Virus record (IMG/VR): IMGVR_UViG_3300017917_001558
Span: 1 to 60,736 of that record
DNA length: 60,736 bases
Origin: a virus
Strand: one strand, 5' to 3'
In this document: piece after piece, positions 53,158 through 60,736 of the stretch
How the letters are laid out: the number at the start of each line of letters is the position of its first letter
How positions within the stretch are numbered: position 1 is the first letter of the stretch
Program-made: the position numbers and the translations under genes
Notes under the pieces: generated by a model
Seen by the model: only the letters and a program-made list of their open reading frames with translations
Databases searched by the model: none
What the model was told of the DNA's origin: nothing

Positions 53158-54945
53158 ATGGCATATACAATTACTCTAACTGACGGTACAACATTTGCAA
53201 CCGTTAATGACGGTACCGTTAACACTACTAGCTCAATGACGCTGGTTGGTAAAAACTACGCTGGCTACGGTGCATTTTTGGACACCAACTTTGTGCGATT
53301 GCTGGAAAACGCCAGCAACACAACAGCACCCGGTAGTCCACTAACTGGTCAATTGTGGTGGGACAAAACCAACACATTGCTCAAAGTTTACTCTGGTGCA
53401 GGTGGTTGGAAAACCATCAGTGCTGCAACAGCCAGTGCTTCGCAACCAGCATCAAACGTTGCTGGCGATTTGTGGTATGATAGCACTAACCAGCAGTTGA
53501 AAGTGTACACAGGCTCAAGCTACATTGTTGTTGGTCCCGCATTTACAAGTTCACAAGGCACAACTGGTGCTGTTCCTGAAACCATTAACGATTCTGGTGC
53601 AACACCGCACTTTGTTACCACTTTGTATGTTAACAACACTCGTGTAGCTATTGTCAGTAAAGATGCAAGTTTTACACCTGCGGCACCTATTGTTTCAACA
53701 TTCCCCACAATTTACAACGGTATCACATTGTGGAACAGCGGTAGTCCAGTGTTTGCTGGTTCAGCAACCAACGCACAAACACTTGACAGCTTGGATAGCA
53801 CACAATTCATGCGTTCAGATGCTAACACAGCAACAACAGGTCGCTTGCAAGTCAACAACGCCAATGGTATCTATATTGGTACATCCAACGTTGTTAACAT
53901 CAGTCAAAGCACCAACGATGGTTTGATCACTGGACAAGTGTCTGGTGGTAACTTGATTATGCAGGCCAACGTTGGCGGAACAACATTTGTTGTTGCTACA
54001 GCCCAAGGAGCAACCGGTAACTTTGCAATTGCCAACGCTGCCACAGTTGGAACTACATTGGTAGTAACCGGCAACGCCACAGGCGGTAACATTAACACAG
54101 GTGGCCTAGTAAGTGCTACTGGCAACGTCCGTGGCGGCAATATTGTTTCCGTAGCCGCAGTTTCAGGTGTGAGTGTTGTTGCAACCGGTAACGTTGATGG
54201 TGGTAACTTGCGTACAGCTGGTTTGATCAGTGCTACCGGCAATATCACATCAGCAGCCAACGTTGCTGGCACATACTTTATTGGTAACGGTTCACAACTA
54301 ACAGGCTTGAGCTTGGGTGTTAGCGTTACTAAATTTGTCAATGGCACATCAGAAGGTAACATCGGCACCAGCGGCGGCAACATCAACTTTGACGTTGGCG
54401 GAACTGCGAACGTAGTTGTTATTGACACAAGTACATTGTACGTAAACACTGCTAACGTGGCAAGTATTGCCAAGAGCGGCACCAACGCTGTGGGCAATAT
54501 TGGTAGCTCTACCAACTACTTTAACCGTGTGTTTGCCACTGCTACAACAGCCTTGTACGCTGACGTTGCAGAACGTTTTGAAGCAGATGAATTGCTGGCT
54601 CCAGGTACAGTTGTTGAACTTGGCGGCACAAAAGAAATTACAAAATCTCGTATGGAACTAAGCGAATCTGTGTTTGGTGTGATAAGTACAAGACCAGCAT
54701 TTACCATGAACGGTGGCGCTGGTGAAGACGATACCCACCCAGCAGTTGCTATGACTGGACGTGTACCTGTTAAAGTAACAGGCTACGTCAAGAAAGGTGA
54801 CCGATTGGTTTCAGCAGGCGACGGCATTGCCCGTGCAGCACAGCGTAGCGAATTAACTGCTTTCAACGTTATTGGGCGAAGCCTGGTTGACAAGAATACC
54901 CCTGAAGTAGGTACAATTGAAGCTATCGTCACAATTAAGAACTAA
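53158..54945 (+). CDS. Tail fibre-like virion protein with C-terminal chaperone-like domain
   Basis: A 595-aa protein. The N-terminus (MAYTITLTDGTTFATVNDGT, LVGKNYAGYGAFLDTNFVRL, GQLWWDKTNTLLKVYSG) is shared by many fibre-like proteins of aquatic phages. Residues about 295-380 are short Gly/Asn-rich repeats around ATGN..GGN, likely a fibrous shaft. The last 130 residues start YADVAERFEADELLAPGTVV and continue with MTGRVPVKVTGYVKKGDRLV, a layout like C-terminal intramolecular-chaperone domains of fibres; autocleavage cannot be judged. It is preceded by a TATAAATA late box. Confidence 0.75.
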   Translation: MAYTITLTDGTTFATVNDGTVNTTSSMTLVGKNYAGYGAFLDTNFVRLLENASNTTAPGSPLTGQLWWDKTNTLLKVYSGAGGWKTISAATASASQPASNVAGDLWYDSTNQQLKVYTGSSYIVVGPAFTSSQGTTGAVPETINDSGATPHFVTTLYVNNTRVAIVSKDASFTPAAPIVSTFPTIYNGITLWNSGSPVFAGSATNAQTLDSLDSTQFMRSDANTATTGRLQVNNANGIYIGTSNVVNISQSTNDGLITGQVSGGNLIMQANVGGTTFVVATAQGATGNFAIANAATVGTTLVVTGNATGGNINTGGLVSATGNVRGGNIVSVAAVSGVSVVATGNVDGGNLRTAGLISATGNITSAANVAGTYFIGNGSQLTGLSLGVSVTKFVNGTSEGNIGTSGGNINFDVGGTANVVVIDTSTLYVNTANVASIAKSGTNAVGNIGSSTNYFNRVFATATTALYADVAERFEADELLAPGTVVELGGTKEITKSRMELSESVFGVISTRPAFTMNGGAGEDDTHPAVAMTGRVPVKVTGYVKKGDRLVSAGDGIARAAQRSELTAFNVIGRSLVDKNTPEVGTIEAIVTIKN

Positions 54946-54960
54946 AACAGGACACAGACA

Positions 54961-55926
54961 ATGGCATATTCAGCAGGTGGTTTAATTGAAGCGACCGACT
55001 ATAACGGTTTTGTTAGTACGACCGCGGGCGCTAACATTAATGCTACATGGAGTACAGGCACTACCAGTGCAGGATATGGCCAAACTGCATTGGCCACTGT
55101 AAGTAGTGCTGGCACTGTGACAGCCACACAGTGGGCTTCGCTAGTAAACACTATTTCCAGCATGGCCAGTCATCAAGGCACAACCATTACAGCACGTACA
55201 GCACCAGTTGTGGGCAATACCATTGCAATTCTAGCTGCGGTCAACACTGACATCACTAGTTGCTACAACAACCGTGGAAATGCTGTGGCCAACGGTACTC
55301 AATACACCGGTTGGACTGGTACGAACTCAAAGACCACCGCTACATCCGGTGCCACCTGGTCCATTACATTTGTCAACACAGTGACATTTGCTGATGCAAA
55401 TTCTGCACGTTATTTCTTTAATGCCGGCGGAAGGATCAAACTTGACGTTGCAAAATCAGCTACTGGTGCCACAGGCGATCCTGAATGGAACGACTTGGCC
55501 ACTACTTTGTGCGGAGACATCTATTTCACCGGTGGTGCTTACAGTCAGACCATTGCAGGCACAGCCTATACTGGAACAACCAAAATTGGTGGCACTGGTA
55601 CTCCCAACACACTGACAACTACCACTGGTTATTTTGACTTGACTGCAGGTGGTGCTGCCACTATTATCTACAAACAGTTTGCTGACACAGCGCCATATAC
55701 AGCCAACTTTATTCAACACAGTGTTGCATTGAATGCGTCATCAAACGTATTGACATTTACCACTCTTTGGTCAGCCAGTGACGGTGACCCAATTTCAGGC
55801 GGTACCGCTGCATCGGGGGCTACAGCAGGCACAGCACCTTGCACTATTTGTACCTATTTCCCACCTAGCACAACATACCTAACCAATACTTGGGGTACAC
55901 CCACTGTAGCGGCTACAACAACTTAA
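54961..55926 (+). CDS. Thr/Ala-rich virion protein, possible fibre component
   Basis: A 321-residue protein starting MAYSAGGLIEATDYNGFVST, composed of Thr/Ala/Gly-rich beta sequence without charged clusters. FADANSARYFFNAGGRIKLD near 144 is a recurring stretch in structural proteins of aquatic T4-like phages. No catalytic motif is seen. It follows the fibre gene by 15 bp with AGGA before the ATG, and is the last gene before a strong hairpin. A role in the distal fibre or tail tip is inferred from company only. Confidence 0.6.
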   Translation: MAYSAGGLIEATDYNGFVSTTAGANINATWSTGTTSAGYGQTALATVSSAGTVTATQWASLVNTISSMASHQGTTITARTAPVVGNTIAILAAVNTDITSCYNNRGNAVANGTQYTGWTGTNSKTTATSGATWSITFVNTVTFADANSARYFFNAGGRIKLDVAKSATGATGDPEWNDLATTLCGDIYFTGGAYSQTIAGTAYTGTTKIGGTGTPNTLTTTTGYFDLTAGGAATIIYKQFADTAPYTANFIQHSVALNASSNVLTFTTLWSASDGDPISGGTAASGATAGTAPCTICTYFPPSTTYLTNTWGTPTVAATTT

Positions 55927-55929
55927 CCA

Positions 55930-55949
55930 AAAGGGGCTGTTGCCCCTTT
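55930..55949 (+). terminator. Intrinsic terminator-like hairpin
   Basis: AAAGGGGC and GCCCCTTT form a perfect 8-bp stem with a TGTT loop, directly after the last structural gene. The tail (ACCTTTCCC) is only partly T-rich, so efficiency is uncertain. Confidence 0.65.
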
Positions 55950-55977
55950 ACCTTTCCCGCAATTTCATTTATAATAT
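55947..55977 (+). promoter_or_regulatory. Promoter for the right-hand accessory operon
   Basis: TTTACC (55947-55952), 17 bases, then TATAAT (55970-55975) makes a sigma70-like promoter. The overlapping TATAATAT is also close to a late box. The ATG follows 3 bases after it, so a leaderless or near-leaderless message is predicted in either case. Confidence 0.5.
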
Positions 55978-55980
55978 AGC

Positions 55981-56286
55981 ATGGATACAGATGCACTAAT
56001 TGCTCACGCACGAGCACGTTTTGATCATGCGGCTGCACGCCGCGTACTCAAAGAAAAATACGAAGCACGATTGATATTTGCCTACAACGGTGGAATGTTT
56101 AGAGCCGCACCTGAACTGCTGGCCTTTGTACAATCTTGGCCCATCGATGAGTTATATCTCAAAGACTTGTATGACAATCCCGTTGAAGTTGACAAACAAG
56201 TGTTTTTGGTAAAGCTACAACAACACTATCATGAGCAAATGAATGCGTGGCACAACGAATACACAGAGATGCAGAAAAAACGATGA
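55981..56286 (+). CDS. Conserved unknown, 101 aa
   Basis: A helical, charged protein starting MDTDALIAHARARFDHAAAR, with KYEARLIFAYNGGMFRAAPE near 26 and LKDLYDNPVEVDKQVFL near 60. I recall close relatives as unassigned proteins in many aquatic T4-like phages, so it is probably a core gene of this group rather than a recent gain. No metal or nucleotide-binding motif is visible. Its stop overlaps the start of the first glycosyltransferase-like gene (ATGA). Confidence 0.65.
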   Translation: MDTDALIAHARARFDHAAARRVLKEKYEARLIFAYNGGMFRAAPELLAFVQSWPIDELYLKDLYDNPVEVDKQVFLVKLQQHYHEQMNAWHNEYTEMQKKR

Positions 56287-57089
56287 CCACAGGTGCGCTG
56301 ATATTTGCCTTCAACAATGAACAAACCGACTACATTCGCATGGCTGAGTGGTGTGCTGAAAACGTGCGCAGGCACCTCGCCATCCCGGTTGCTGTTGTCA
56401 CCGACTGCGACCCAGGAGACCCAAAGGTTAGCAGCTTTGATAGAGTCATTACGGCCGTACCTGACACCGGAGGAACACGTTATTTCGAGGATTATGAAAA
56501 AACTGTTACGTGGCACAACGCAGGTAGAGTGGACGCCTATAGCCTTACACCTTGGGACAGAACATTGGTCTTGGACGCAGACTTCGTTGTCGCTTCCAGT
56601 GACTTACAAGTGGTACTCAACGCAGATAGTGATTTCATGTGCTTCAGAGAAGCAGTAAATCTAGCAACTGGTTATCCACTAAAGGGTTTGAATGTATTTG
56701 GGCGTCATGATCTGCCTATGTCATGGGCCACTGTAATGATGTTTCGTCGAAGCAACACTGCACAGTATATTTTTGACTGCATGAACATGATCCGTGATAA
56801 CTGGCAACACTACAGAGACTTGTACGGTATTGATCGTGCCACTTATAGAAATGACTTTGCGTTGAGCATTGCTATTGGTATAGTAAGTGGACACACTGGC
56901 AGCGTGGACCATATCCCTTGGCCTTTGTTGAGCGCACTGCCAGACACTGCGCTGAGTCAAGTCGAAACAGATCACTATGCTGTACACTATGTTGACAGTG
57001 AAAATAAACCCAAGACCATGAGCTGGGCAGGCATGGATTTTCATGCCATGGGCAAACGTTACTTGGAGAACATAATTGCGTCCCATTGA
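56283..57089 (+). CDS. Glycosyltransferase-like protein with DAD motif
   Basis: A 268-aa GT-A-type protein, starting MTTGALIFAFNNEQTDYIRM. Features are the N-terminal A.N.E..DY segment, HLAIPVAVVTD near 31 and LVLDADFVV near 95, where D-A-D would bind the metal and sugar nucleotide. The overall layout resembles GT8-like transferases. ATG 56283 is chosen because it overlaps the previous stop; an in-frame ATG at 56247 would start within the previous gene. The next gene is a paralogue. The acceptor may be a surface glycan, virion protein or DNA base. Confidence 0.65.
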   Translation: MTTGALIFAFNNEQTDYIRMAEWCAENVRRHLAIPVAVVTDCDPGDPKVSSFDRVITAVPDTGGTRYFEDYEKTVTWHNAGRVDAYSLTPWDRTLVLDADFVVASSDLQVVLNADSDFMCFREAVNLATGYPLKGLNVFGRHDLPMSWATVMMFRRSNTAQYIFDCMNMIRDNWQHYRDLYGIDRATYRNDFALSIAIGIVSGHTGSVDHIPWPLLSALPDTALSQVETDHYAVHYVDSENKPKTMSWAGMDFHAMGKRYLENIIASH

Positions 57090-57846
57090 TGAAAAAGGTT
57101 ATGTAATCTTGGCCATCAATTCTGACCAAGTTGATTATTTGGACTGTGCCCGCACCTTGACCAAAACCATCAAGACCTGGGATCCAAGTGCGCAAGTGTG
57201 TTTGATCACAGACAGTGCGCAAAGCAATGATCCCATATACGATCATTATCGTGTGATTGACAATGTGGACTACACGAACCCTTGGGCCAATGACTGGCGT
57301 GTGTTCAAGAACTCCCCGTTTAGGGAAACCATCAAACTAGAAGCAGACATGTTGATTGTGAGTGATATCTCACACTGGTGGAACATGTTTAGACATCGTG
57401 ATGTTGTTGTGAGCACAGGCTGTAGAAACTGGAAAGACCAAGAGAGCACAGCCAGAAACTACAGATCAGTGTTTGATCACAATCAGCTGCCTGATGTGTA
57501 CAACGCTGTAACCTACTGGCGTCTAAGCGAAACTGCCAAAGAGTTTTTTGGTCTAGTGCGTGATATATTTTTAAACTGGACAGAGTTTAGACGCTTGTTG
57601 AAGTTTCCGCCAGACACCGCAGACACTGATTTGGTGTACGCCATGGCAGCACAAATCATGGGAGCCGAGCGTGTGACCATGCCGTTTGCCACATACCCCA
57701 AAATAACACACATGAAACGACACCATGCTGGTACTGAAACCGAACACTGGGGCCGCGAACTGGTCTGGGAATATTCAGACTGGAAGTTACGCATTGACAC
57801 AGTGTCACAGTGGGGTGCGTTTCACTACGGACGAGGATGGAGATGA
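57076..57846 (+). CDS. Glycosyltransferase-like paralogue with TTG start
   Basis: A 256-aa protein, start (L/M)RPIDEKGYVILAINSDQ, aligning with its neighbour over the first strand, A.NSDQVDY, and the block AQVCLITD. The metal-binding motif is altered: IKLEADMLIV (E-A-D) replaces D-A-D, so activity may differ. No ATG occurs in frame until residue 92, but GGAGA lies 7 bases before TTG 57076, which supports a TTG start. It overlaps the preceding gene by 14 bp. MKRHHAG near 213 may give C-terminal ligands. Confidence 0.6.
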   Translation: MRPIDEKGYVILAINSDQVDYLDCARTLTKTIKTWDPSAQVCLITDSAQSNDPIYDHYRVIDNVDYTNPWANDWRVFKNSPFRETIKLEADMLIVSDISHWWNMFRHRDVVVSTGCRNWKDQESTARNYRSVFDHNQLPDVYNAVTYWRLSETAKEFFGLVRDIFLNWTEFRRLLKFPPDTADTDLVYAMAAQIMGAERVTMPFATYPKITHMKRHHAGTETEHWGRELVWEYSDWKLRIDTVSQWGAFHYGRGWR

Positions 57847-58172
57847 CCCCAGAAGAATTTTTTGGCGCTGTGACCAACATGCCCGAGCCTGAGCCAGTAT
57901 TTTACAGACTGTATCATGATGAAACTGGTCATCCACTATTCTACAGCATGGAAAGCCTACCAGGTACATATATTGAAATTGATCAAGAAACTTTTAGCCG
58001 TAGTCCAACCAACGTGCGTGTGCGGGACGGCAAACTTGTGGAAGTAACTTGGAAAACCACACAAAAGATCAAACCCAGTGATTCAGGCACCATGTGTCAT
58101 GAACACGATGTTGCTGTTGTGGTCAAACAGCACGGAACTTATTGGAGCAAACACACTTATGAAACAGATTGA
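57843..58172 (+). CDS. Conserved unknown, 109 aa
   Basis: A small protein starting MTPEEFFGAVTNMPEPEPVF, with HPLFYSMESLPGTYIEIDQE near 30, VRVRDGKLVEV near 60 and CHEHDVAVVVKQ near 84. Its single cysteine and two nearby histidines are the only possible metal ligands. Relatives are familiar as unassigned proteins of aquatic T4-like phages. ATG 57843 is preferred over in-frame starts at 57810 and 57837 because it forms the ATGA junction with the previous gene and has GAGG 6 bases upstream. Confidence 0.6.
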   Translation: MTPEEFFGAVTNMPEPEPVFYRLYHDETGHPLFYSMESLPGTYIEIDQETFSRSPTNVRVRDGKLVEVTWKTTQKIKPSDSGTMCHEHDVAVVVKQHGTYWSKHTYETD

Positions 58173-59082
58173 CATAGCAGACTTAGACTGTATTTTTTTA
58201 ACTTATGACGAACCTCAAAAGGAAGAATTTTGGACAAAGATTAAGAACATGGTTCCTTGGGCCCGTCGGGTCGATGGTGTTAAAGGAAGCGATGCGGCAC
58301 ACAAAGCCGCAGCCATGGCTTCTGACACAGAAAGATTTATTCTCATTGATGGAGACAATATCCCCGATCCGGCGTTTTTTAATCAGACACTTGTTCTTTC
58401 TAATGAAGAATATGAGAGAGCTGTTTTTCGTTGGCGGGCTCGCAATCACATTAATGGACTGATGTATGGCAATGGTGGACTTAGTTCTTGGACCAAAACG
58501 TTTGTGATGAATATGCAAACGCATGAAAATACCGACGGGCGCACAGAAACCGAAGTGGAGTTTTGCTTTGATCCACTGTACTGGGCTATGTACGACTGCT
58601 ATAGTAATACGTATCCCAACGGATCACCTTTCCAAGCCTGGCGTGCAGGTTTCCGTGAAGGAGTTAAGATGTGTTTGCAACGTGGTCGAAAGCCCACCGT
58701 GGACGAATTCAAACAACAGGTACTGCGCAACTTAGACAACTTGACTATCTGGCACAACATTGGATCAGATGTTGAGCACGGTGAGTGGGCCATGGCCGGC
58801 GCACGGCAAGGCACTTACATGACCATGCTCACAAACTGGGATCACATACAGGTACAGAACTTTGATGCTCTTGCAGAGCTGTGGGAAACGGTCAAAAACG
58901 ACAACCCTAGATTGTTGAGCAATAGACTGGGGCCCGAACTGGGTACACAATTAGACTTGCCCATGGCCATATTGGAAGCAGAACAATCAGCGTTTTTTAA
59001 ATATCACTATCGCAGCAATTGGCAGAATCGTGGCATCATGACACGAGAGATTGATGTAATTCGTCAGCAAGAAGGCTGGTAA
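58159..59082 (+). CDS. Glycosyltransferase-like protein with DGDN motif
   Basis: A 307-aa protein starting MKQIDIADLDCIFLTYDEPQ, with FILIDGDNIPDPAFF near 62; DGDN is a metal and sugar-nucleotide-binding variant of DxD found in phage transferase-like proteins. FRWRARNHINGLMYGNGGLS near 91 and QAWRAGFREGVKMCLQRGRK near 162 are other candidate conserved blocks. ATG 58159, overlapping the previous gene by 14 bp, matches where the protein-like sequence begins; an ATG at 58078 is in frame but its extra residues look like a shadow of the gene before. The acceptor is unknown. Confidence 0.6.
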   Translation: MKQIDIADLDCIFLTYDEPQKEEFWTKIKNMVPWARRVDGVKGSDAAHKAAAMASDTERFILIDGDNIPDPAFFNQTLVLSNEEYERAVFRWRARNHINGLMYGNGGLSSWTKTFVMNMQTHENTDGRTETEVEFCFDPLYWAMYDCYSNTYPNGSPFQAWRAGFREGVKMCLQRGRKPTVDEFKQQVLRNLDNLTIWHNIGSDVEHGEWAMAGARQGTYMTMLTNWDHIQVQNFDALAELWETVKNDNPRLLSNRLGPELGTQLDLPMAILEAEQSAFFKYHYRSNWQNRGIMTREIDVIRQQEGW

Positions 59083-59083
59083 C

Positions 59084-59728
59084 ATGCTAGACAAAATAAT
59101 TCAAACAGCTCGAGATACAAACAAGCAAATATTAATTCTTGCGGCACCAAGAACAGGCACCCATGCGTTGGGGCAAGAGATTGCTGTTGTATCTAAGGCA
59201 AAGAATTTTAGAGAAATTTGTATGACTGGTCATTGTGATGACCCATGGCAGGACATACACAGTCTGATAGATTGCAAAGTGTTTGCTGTGGGGCATGTTG
59301 TTCAACTTACTCCAAAAATAGTATTGGCAGAAAATGTTGAAAAAATAAAAAAACGATGTGTATTGGTCAATATCAAACGCAAAGACCTAGTATTGCAGTT
59401 TGCTAGTTGGATGTATTTTAGAGTTTTAGATCCCACAAGCCTTCACGGTTGGCACAATCATAGTAAACAAAAAACCAGAATACAGCCCGGCCAAATAGTT
59501 GCCAAAAAGGAAGATATTGATCAATTTAAACTCGAGCAAATGTTAGACGAATATTTTTTGCCTGACTTTAGATTATGTTATGAGACTATGAATTTTGGTC
59601 AACAGAAATTATATCAAAAAAATCAATTCAGTTTTCCGCTGCCGCAGATGTTTTCAAATTTAGATTTTGTACAACAACAATTAGGCACTTGGAAATTCAC
59701 ATCAGCGCATTTAGGACAAAATGAATAA
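59084..59728 (+). CDS. Sulfotransferase-like protein
   Basis: A 214-aa protein starting MLDKIIQTARDTNKQILILA. The first strand and loop, ILILAAPRTGTHALGQEIA (about 16-34), match the 5'-phosphosulfate-binding PRxGTH loop of sulfotransferases. LVNIKRKDLVLQFASWMYFR near 93 could contain the 3'-phosphate-binding Arg/Ser region. It is short for a full sulfotransferase. It may sulfate a glycan or peptide made by neighbouring gene products. It starts 1 bp after the glycosyltransferase-like gene, and its stop overlaps the next gene by 8 bp. Confidence 0.65.
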   Translation: MLDKIIQTARDTNKQILILAAPRTGTHALGQEIAVVSKAKNFREICMTGHCDDPWQDIHSLIDCKVFAVGHVVQLTPKIVLAENVEKIKKRCVLVNIKRKDLVLQFASWMYFRVLDPTSLHGWHNHSKQKTRIQPGQIVAKKEDIDQFKLEQMLDEYFLPDFRLCYETMNFGQQKLYQKNQFSFPLPQMFSNLDFVQQQLGTWKFTSAHLGQNE

Positions 59729-60736
59729 CAAAGGCGATGAGTCAGTGGGGACGCAAAGCAAGTTCCTAAGTGCGGCGCAACGCATGAAAACTCAATTGGG
59801 GCCCGCCTTGTGTCTAGCTAAATGGAAACAGGTAAGTCTGCATCTGCCCACTGGACTGAACAATAGTTGTTATCATCCTCCACTGCATAAAATTGACACA
59901 AACGATCTTGCAACCAACCCTGCTGCGTTACATAATACTGCTCACAAAAAACAGCAACGGGTCCTAATGCTCAAGAATGAACGTCCTACAGAATGTCAAT
60001 ACTGCTGGAACATGGAAGACCTGGGCAAGATGTCAGATCGCCACTACAGATCTGGGGAACCTTGGGCCGCTGTGGACTTTGAAAAAATCAAGAATTCAAC
60101 CGGAGAAGAAACAGATGTCATACCTTCATACGTTGAGGTTAATTTTAATAACGCTTGTAACCTTAAGTGCTCTTATTGTAGTCCCCAGTTTAGCTCTAGC
60201 TGGGGAGATGAAGCTAATCGTTGTGGCGCTTATCCTACTGCTACACCACACAATAGTCCTGAACATTTTACTGGGGCTAGACGTGTCATTCCCGCTAGGG
60301 AACATAATCCCTATGTTGAAGCATTTTGGCAGTGGTGGCCAACACTTTACCCTGAGCTCAGACACTTTAGAATGACCGGTGGGGAACCGTTATTAGACAA
60401 AAACACATACAGAGTATTTGATTATGTTCTAGAACACCCCAAGCCAGACTTACACTTAAACGTAACATCAAACTTCTCAGTAGATCAAAAGTCATGGGAG
60501 AAATATCTTGACTATGTCAAACGCTTGTGCCAAGCGGGTAACCTTGAACACTTCATGCAGTATGTCAGTTTAGATGGCTGGGGTGCGCAAGCAGAATACA
60601 TGCGCCACGGCATGGACTTTGATCTAGTATGGGATAGAGTAAATCAATACCTAGCAGAAGTGCCCAGTTACAACAGTTTAACTTTTATTGTTACAATGAA
60701 CAATCTTTCAGTGCCTAGCTTGGAAAACTTGTTTGC
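59721..60736 (+). CDS. Radical SAM protein (cut by right edge)
   Basis: From ATG 59721 the frame is open to the window end (338 codons seen). It has CX3CX2C at Cys146, 150 and 153 (ACNLKCSYC), FRMTGGEPLLDKNTY near 213 and LNVTSNFS near 247. N-terminal cysteines 31, 50, 92 and 95 (CX18C, CX2C) repeat the layout of the two paralogous radical SAM genes at 15766 and 17003, though sequence similarity is low. The C-terminus is missing. It lies directly after the sulfotransferase-like gene and overlaps it by 8 bp. The substrate is unknown. Confidence 0.85.
   Translation, partial: MNNKGDESVGTQSKFLSAAQRMKTQLGPALCLAKWKQVSLHLPTGLNNSCYHPPLHKIDTNDLATNPAALHNTAHKKQQRVLMLKNERPTECQYCWNMEDLGKMSDRHYRSGEPWAAVDFEKIKNSTGEETDVIPSYVEVNFNNACNLKCSYCSPQFSSSWGDEANRCGAYPTATPHNSPEHFTGARRVIPAREHNPYVEAFWQWWPTLYPELRHFRMTGGEPLLDKNTYRVFDYVLEHPKPDLHLNVTSNFSVDQKSWEKYLDYVKRLCQAGNLEHFMQYVSLDGWGAQAEYMRHGMDFDLVWDRVNQYLAEVPSYNSLTFIVTMNNLSVPSLENLF

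Noticed and set aside
59977-60375. 132-codon plus-strand frame
   Set aside because: Shadow of the radical SAM gene, which uses another frame and carries the cysteine and GGEP motifs.
1-60736. CRISPR array, integrase, transposase or diversity-generating retroelement
   Set aside because: No regularly spaced repeats, recombinase or reverse transcriptase motifs are seen.

Overview
The window is part of the genome of a T4-like myovirus (tailed dsDNA phage), most like the marine and freshwater T4-like phages. The evidence is a near-complete T4-type structural set: gp20 portal, gp21 protease, gp22 scaffold, gp23 capsid, gp25, gp53, gp6, gp5 and gp48-like baseplate proteins, and a tape measure. It also carries gp46/gp47 recombination nuclease subunits, a gp55-like late sigma factor and several T4-type late promoter boxes (TATAAATA variants). 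No photosynthesis genes, tRNA genes, integrase or CRISPR array were seen. The host cannot be named from this sequence.

Layout. (1) 1-8953, minus strand: head module gp23 (cut by the left edge), gp22, gp21, an acidic prohead core protein, a small conserved protein and gp20, then a tape measure protein with a peptidase-like domain. (2) 8994-13511, plus strand: gp26-like and gp51-like hub assembly proteins, then an accessory tail with a GNAT/ATE-like protein, an amidinotransferase-family enzyme, a DUF6614-like protein and an unknown. (3) 13512-13950: a convergent non-coding region rich in hairpins. (4) 13951-24865, minus strand: a tightly overlapping operon with a GIY-YIG-like nuclease, three radical SAM proteins, a small unknown, gp46, a 2OG-Fe(II) oxygenase, gp47, three 'GG.G'-type unknowns and gp55. 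It is headed by a sigma70-like promoter. (5) 24980-55926, plus strand: baseplate and fibre module, including one 5105-codon gene. (6) 55981-60736, plus strand: a short conserved gene, three glycosyltransferase-like genes, a conserved unknown, a sulfotransferase-like gene and a fourth radical SAM gene cut by the right edge.

How the parts fit. gp20-gp23 and the core proteins build and mature the head. The tape measure, gp26/gp51-like, gp48/53/5/25/6 and the giant protein build the tail and baseplate. gp46/47 process DNA ends for recombination-dependent replication, and gp55 directs late transcription from the TATAAATA boxes found before most structural transcription units. The accessory genes (radical SAM, oxygenase, amidinotransferase, glycosyl- and sulfotransferase-like) suggest chemical modification of a peptide, surface glycan or metabolite, but their substrates are not visible in the sequence.

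The points most worth following are the hairpin-rich non-coding region at 13.5-13.95 kb, the radical SAM set with a shared cysteine layout, the giant baseplate protein with seven FG-GAP-like repeats, and late promoter boxes placed so close to start codons that leaderless messages are predicted.
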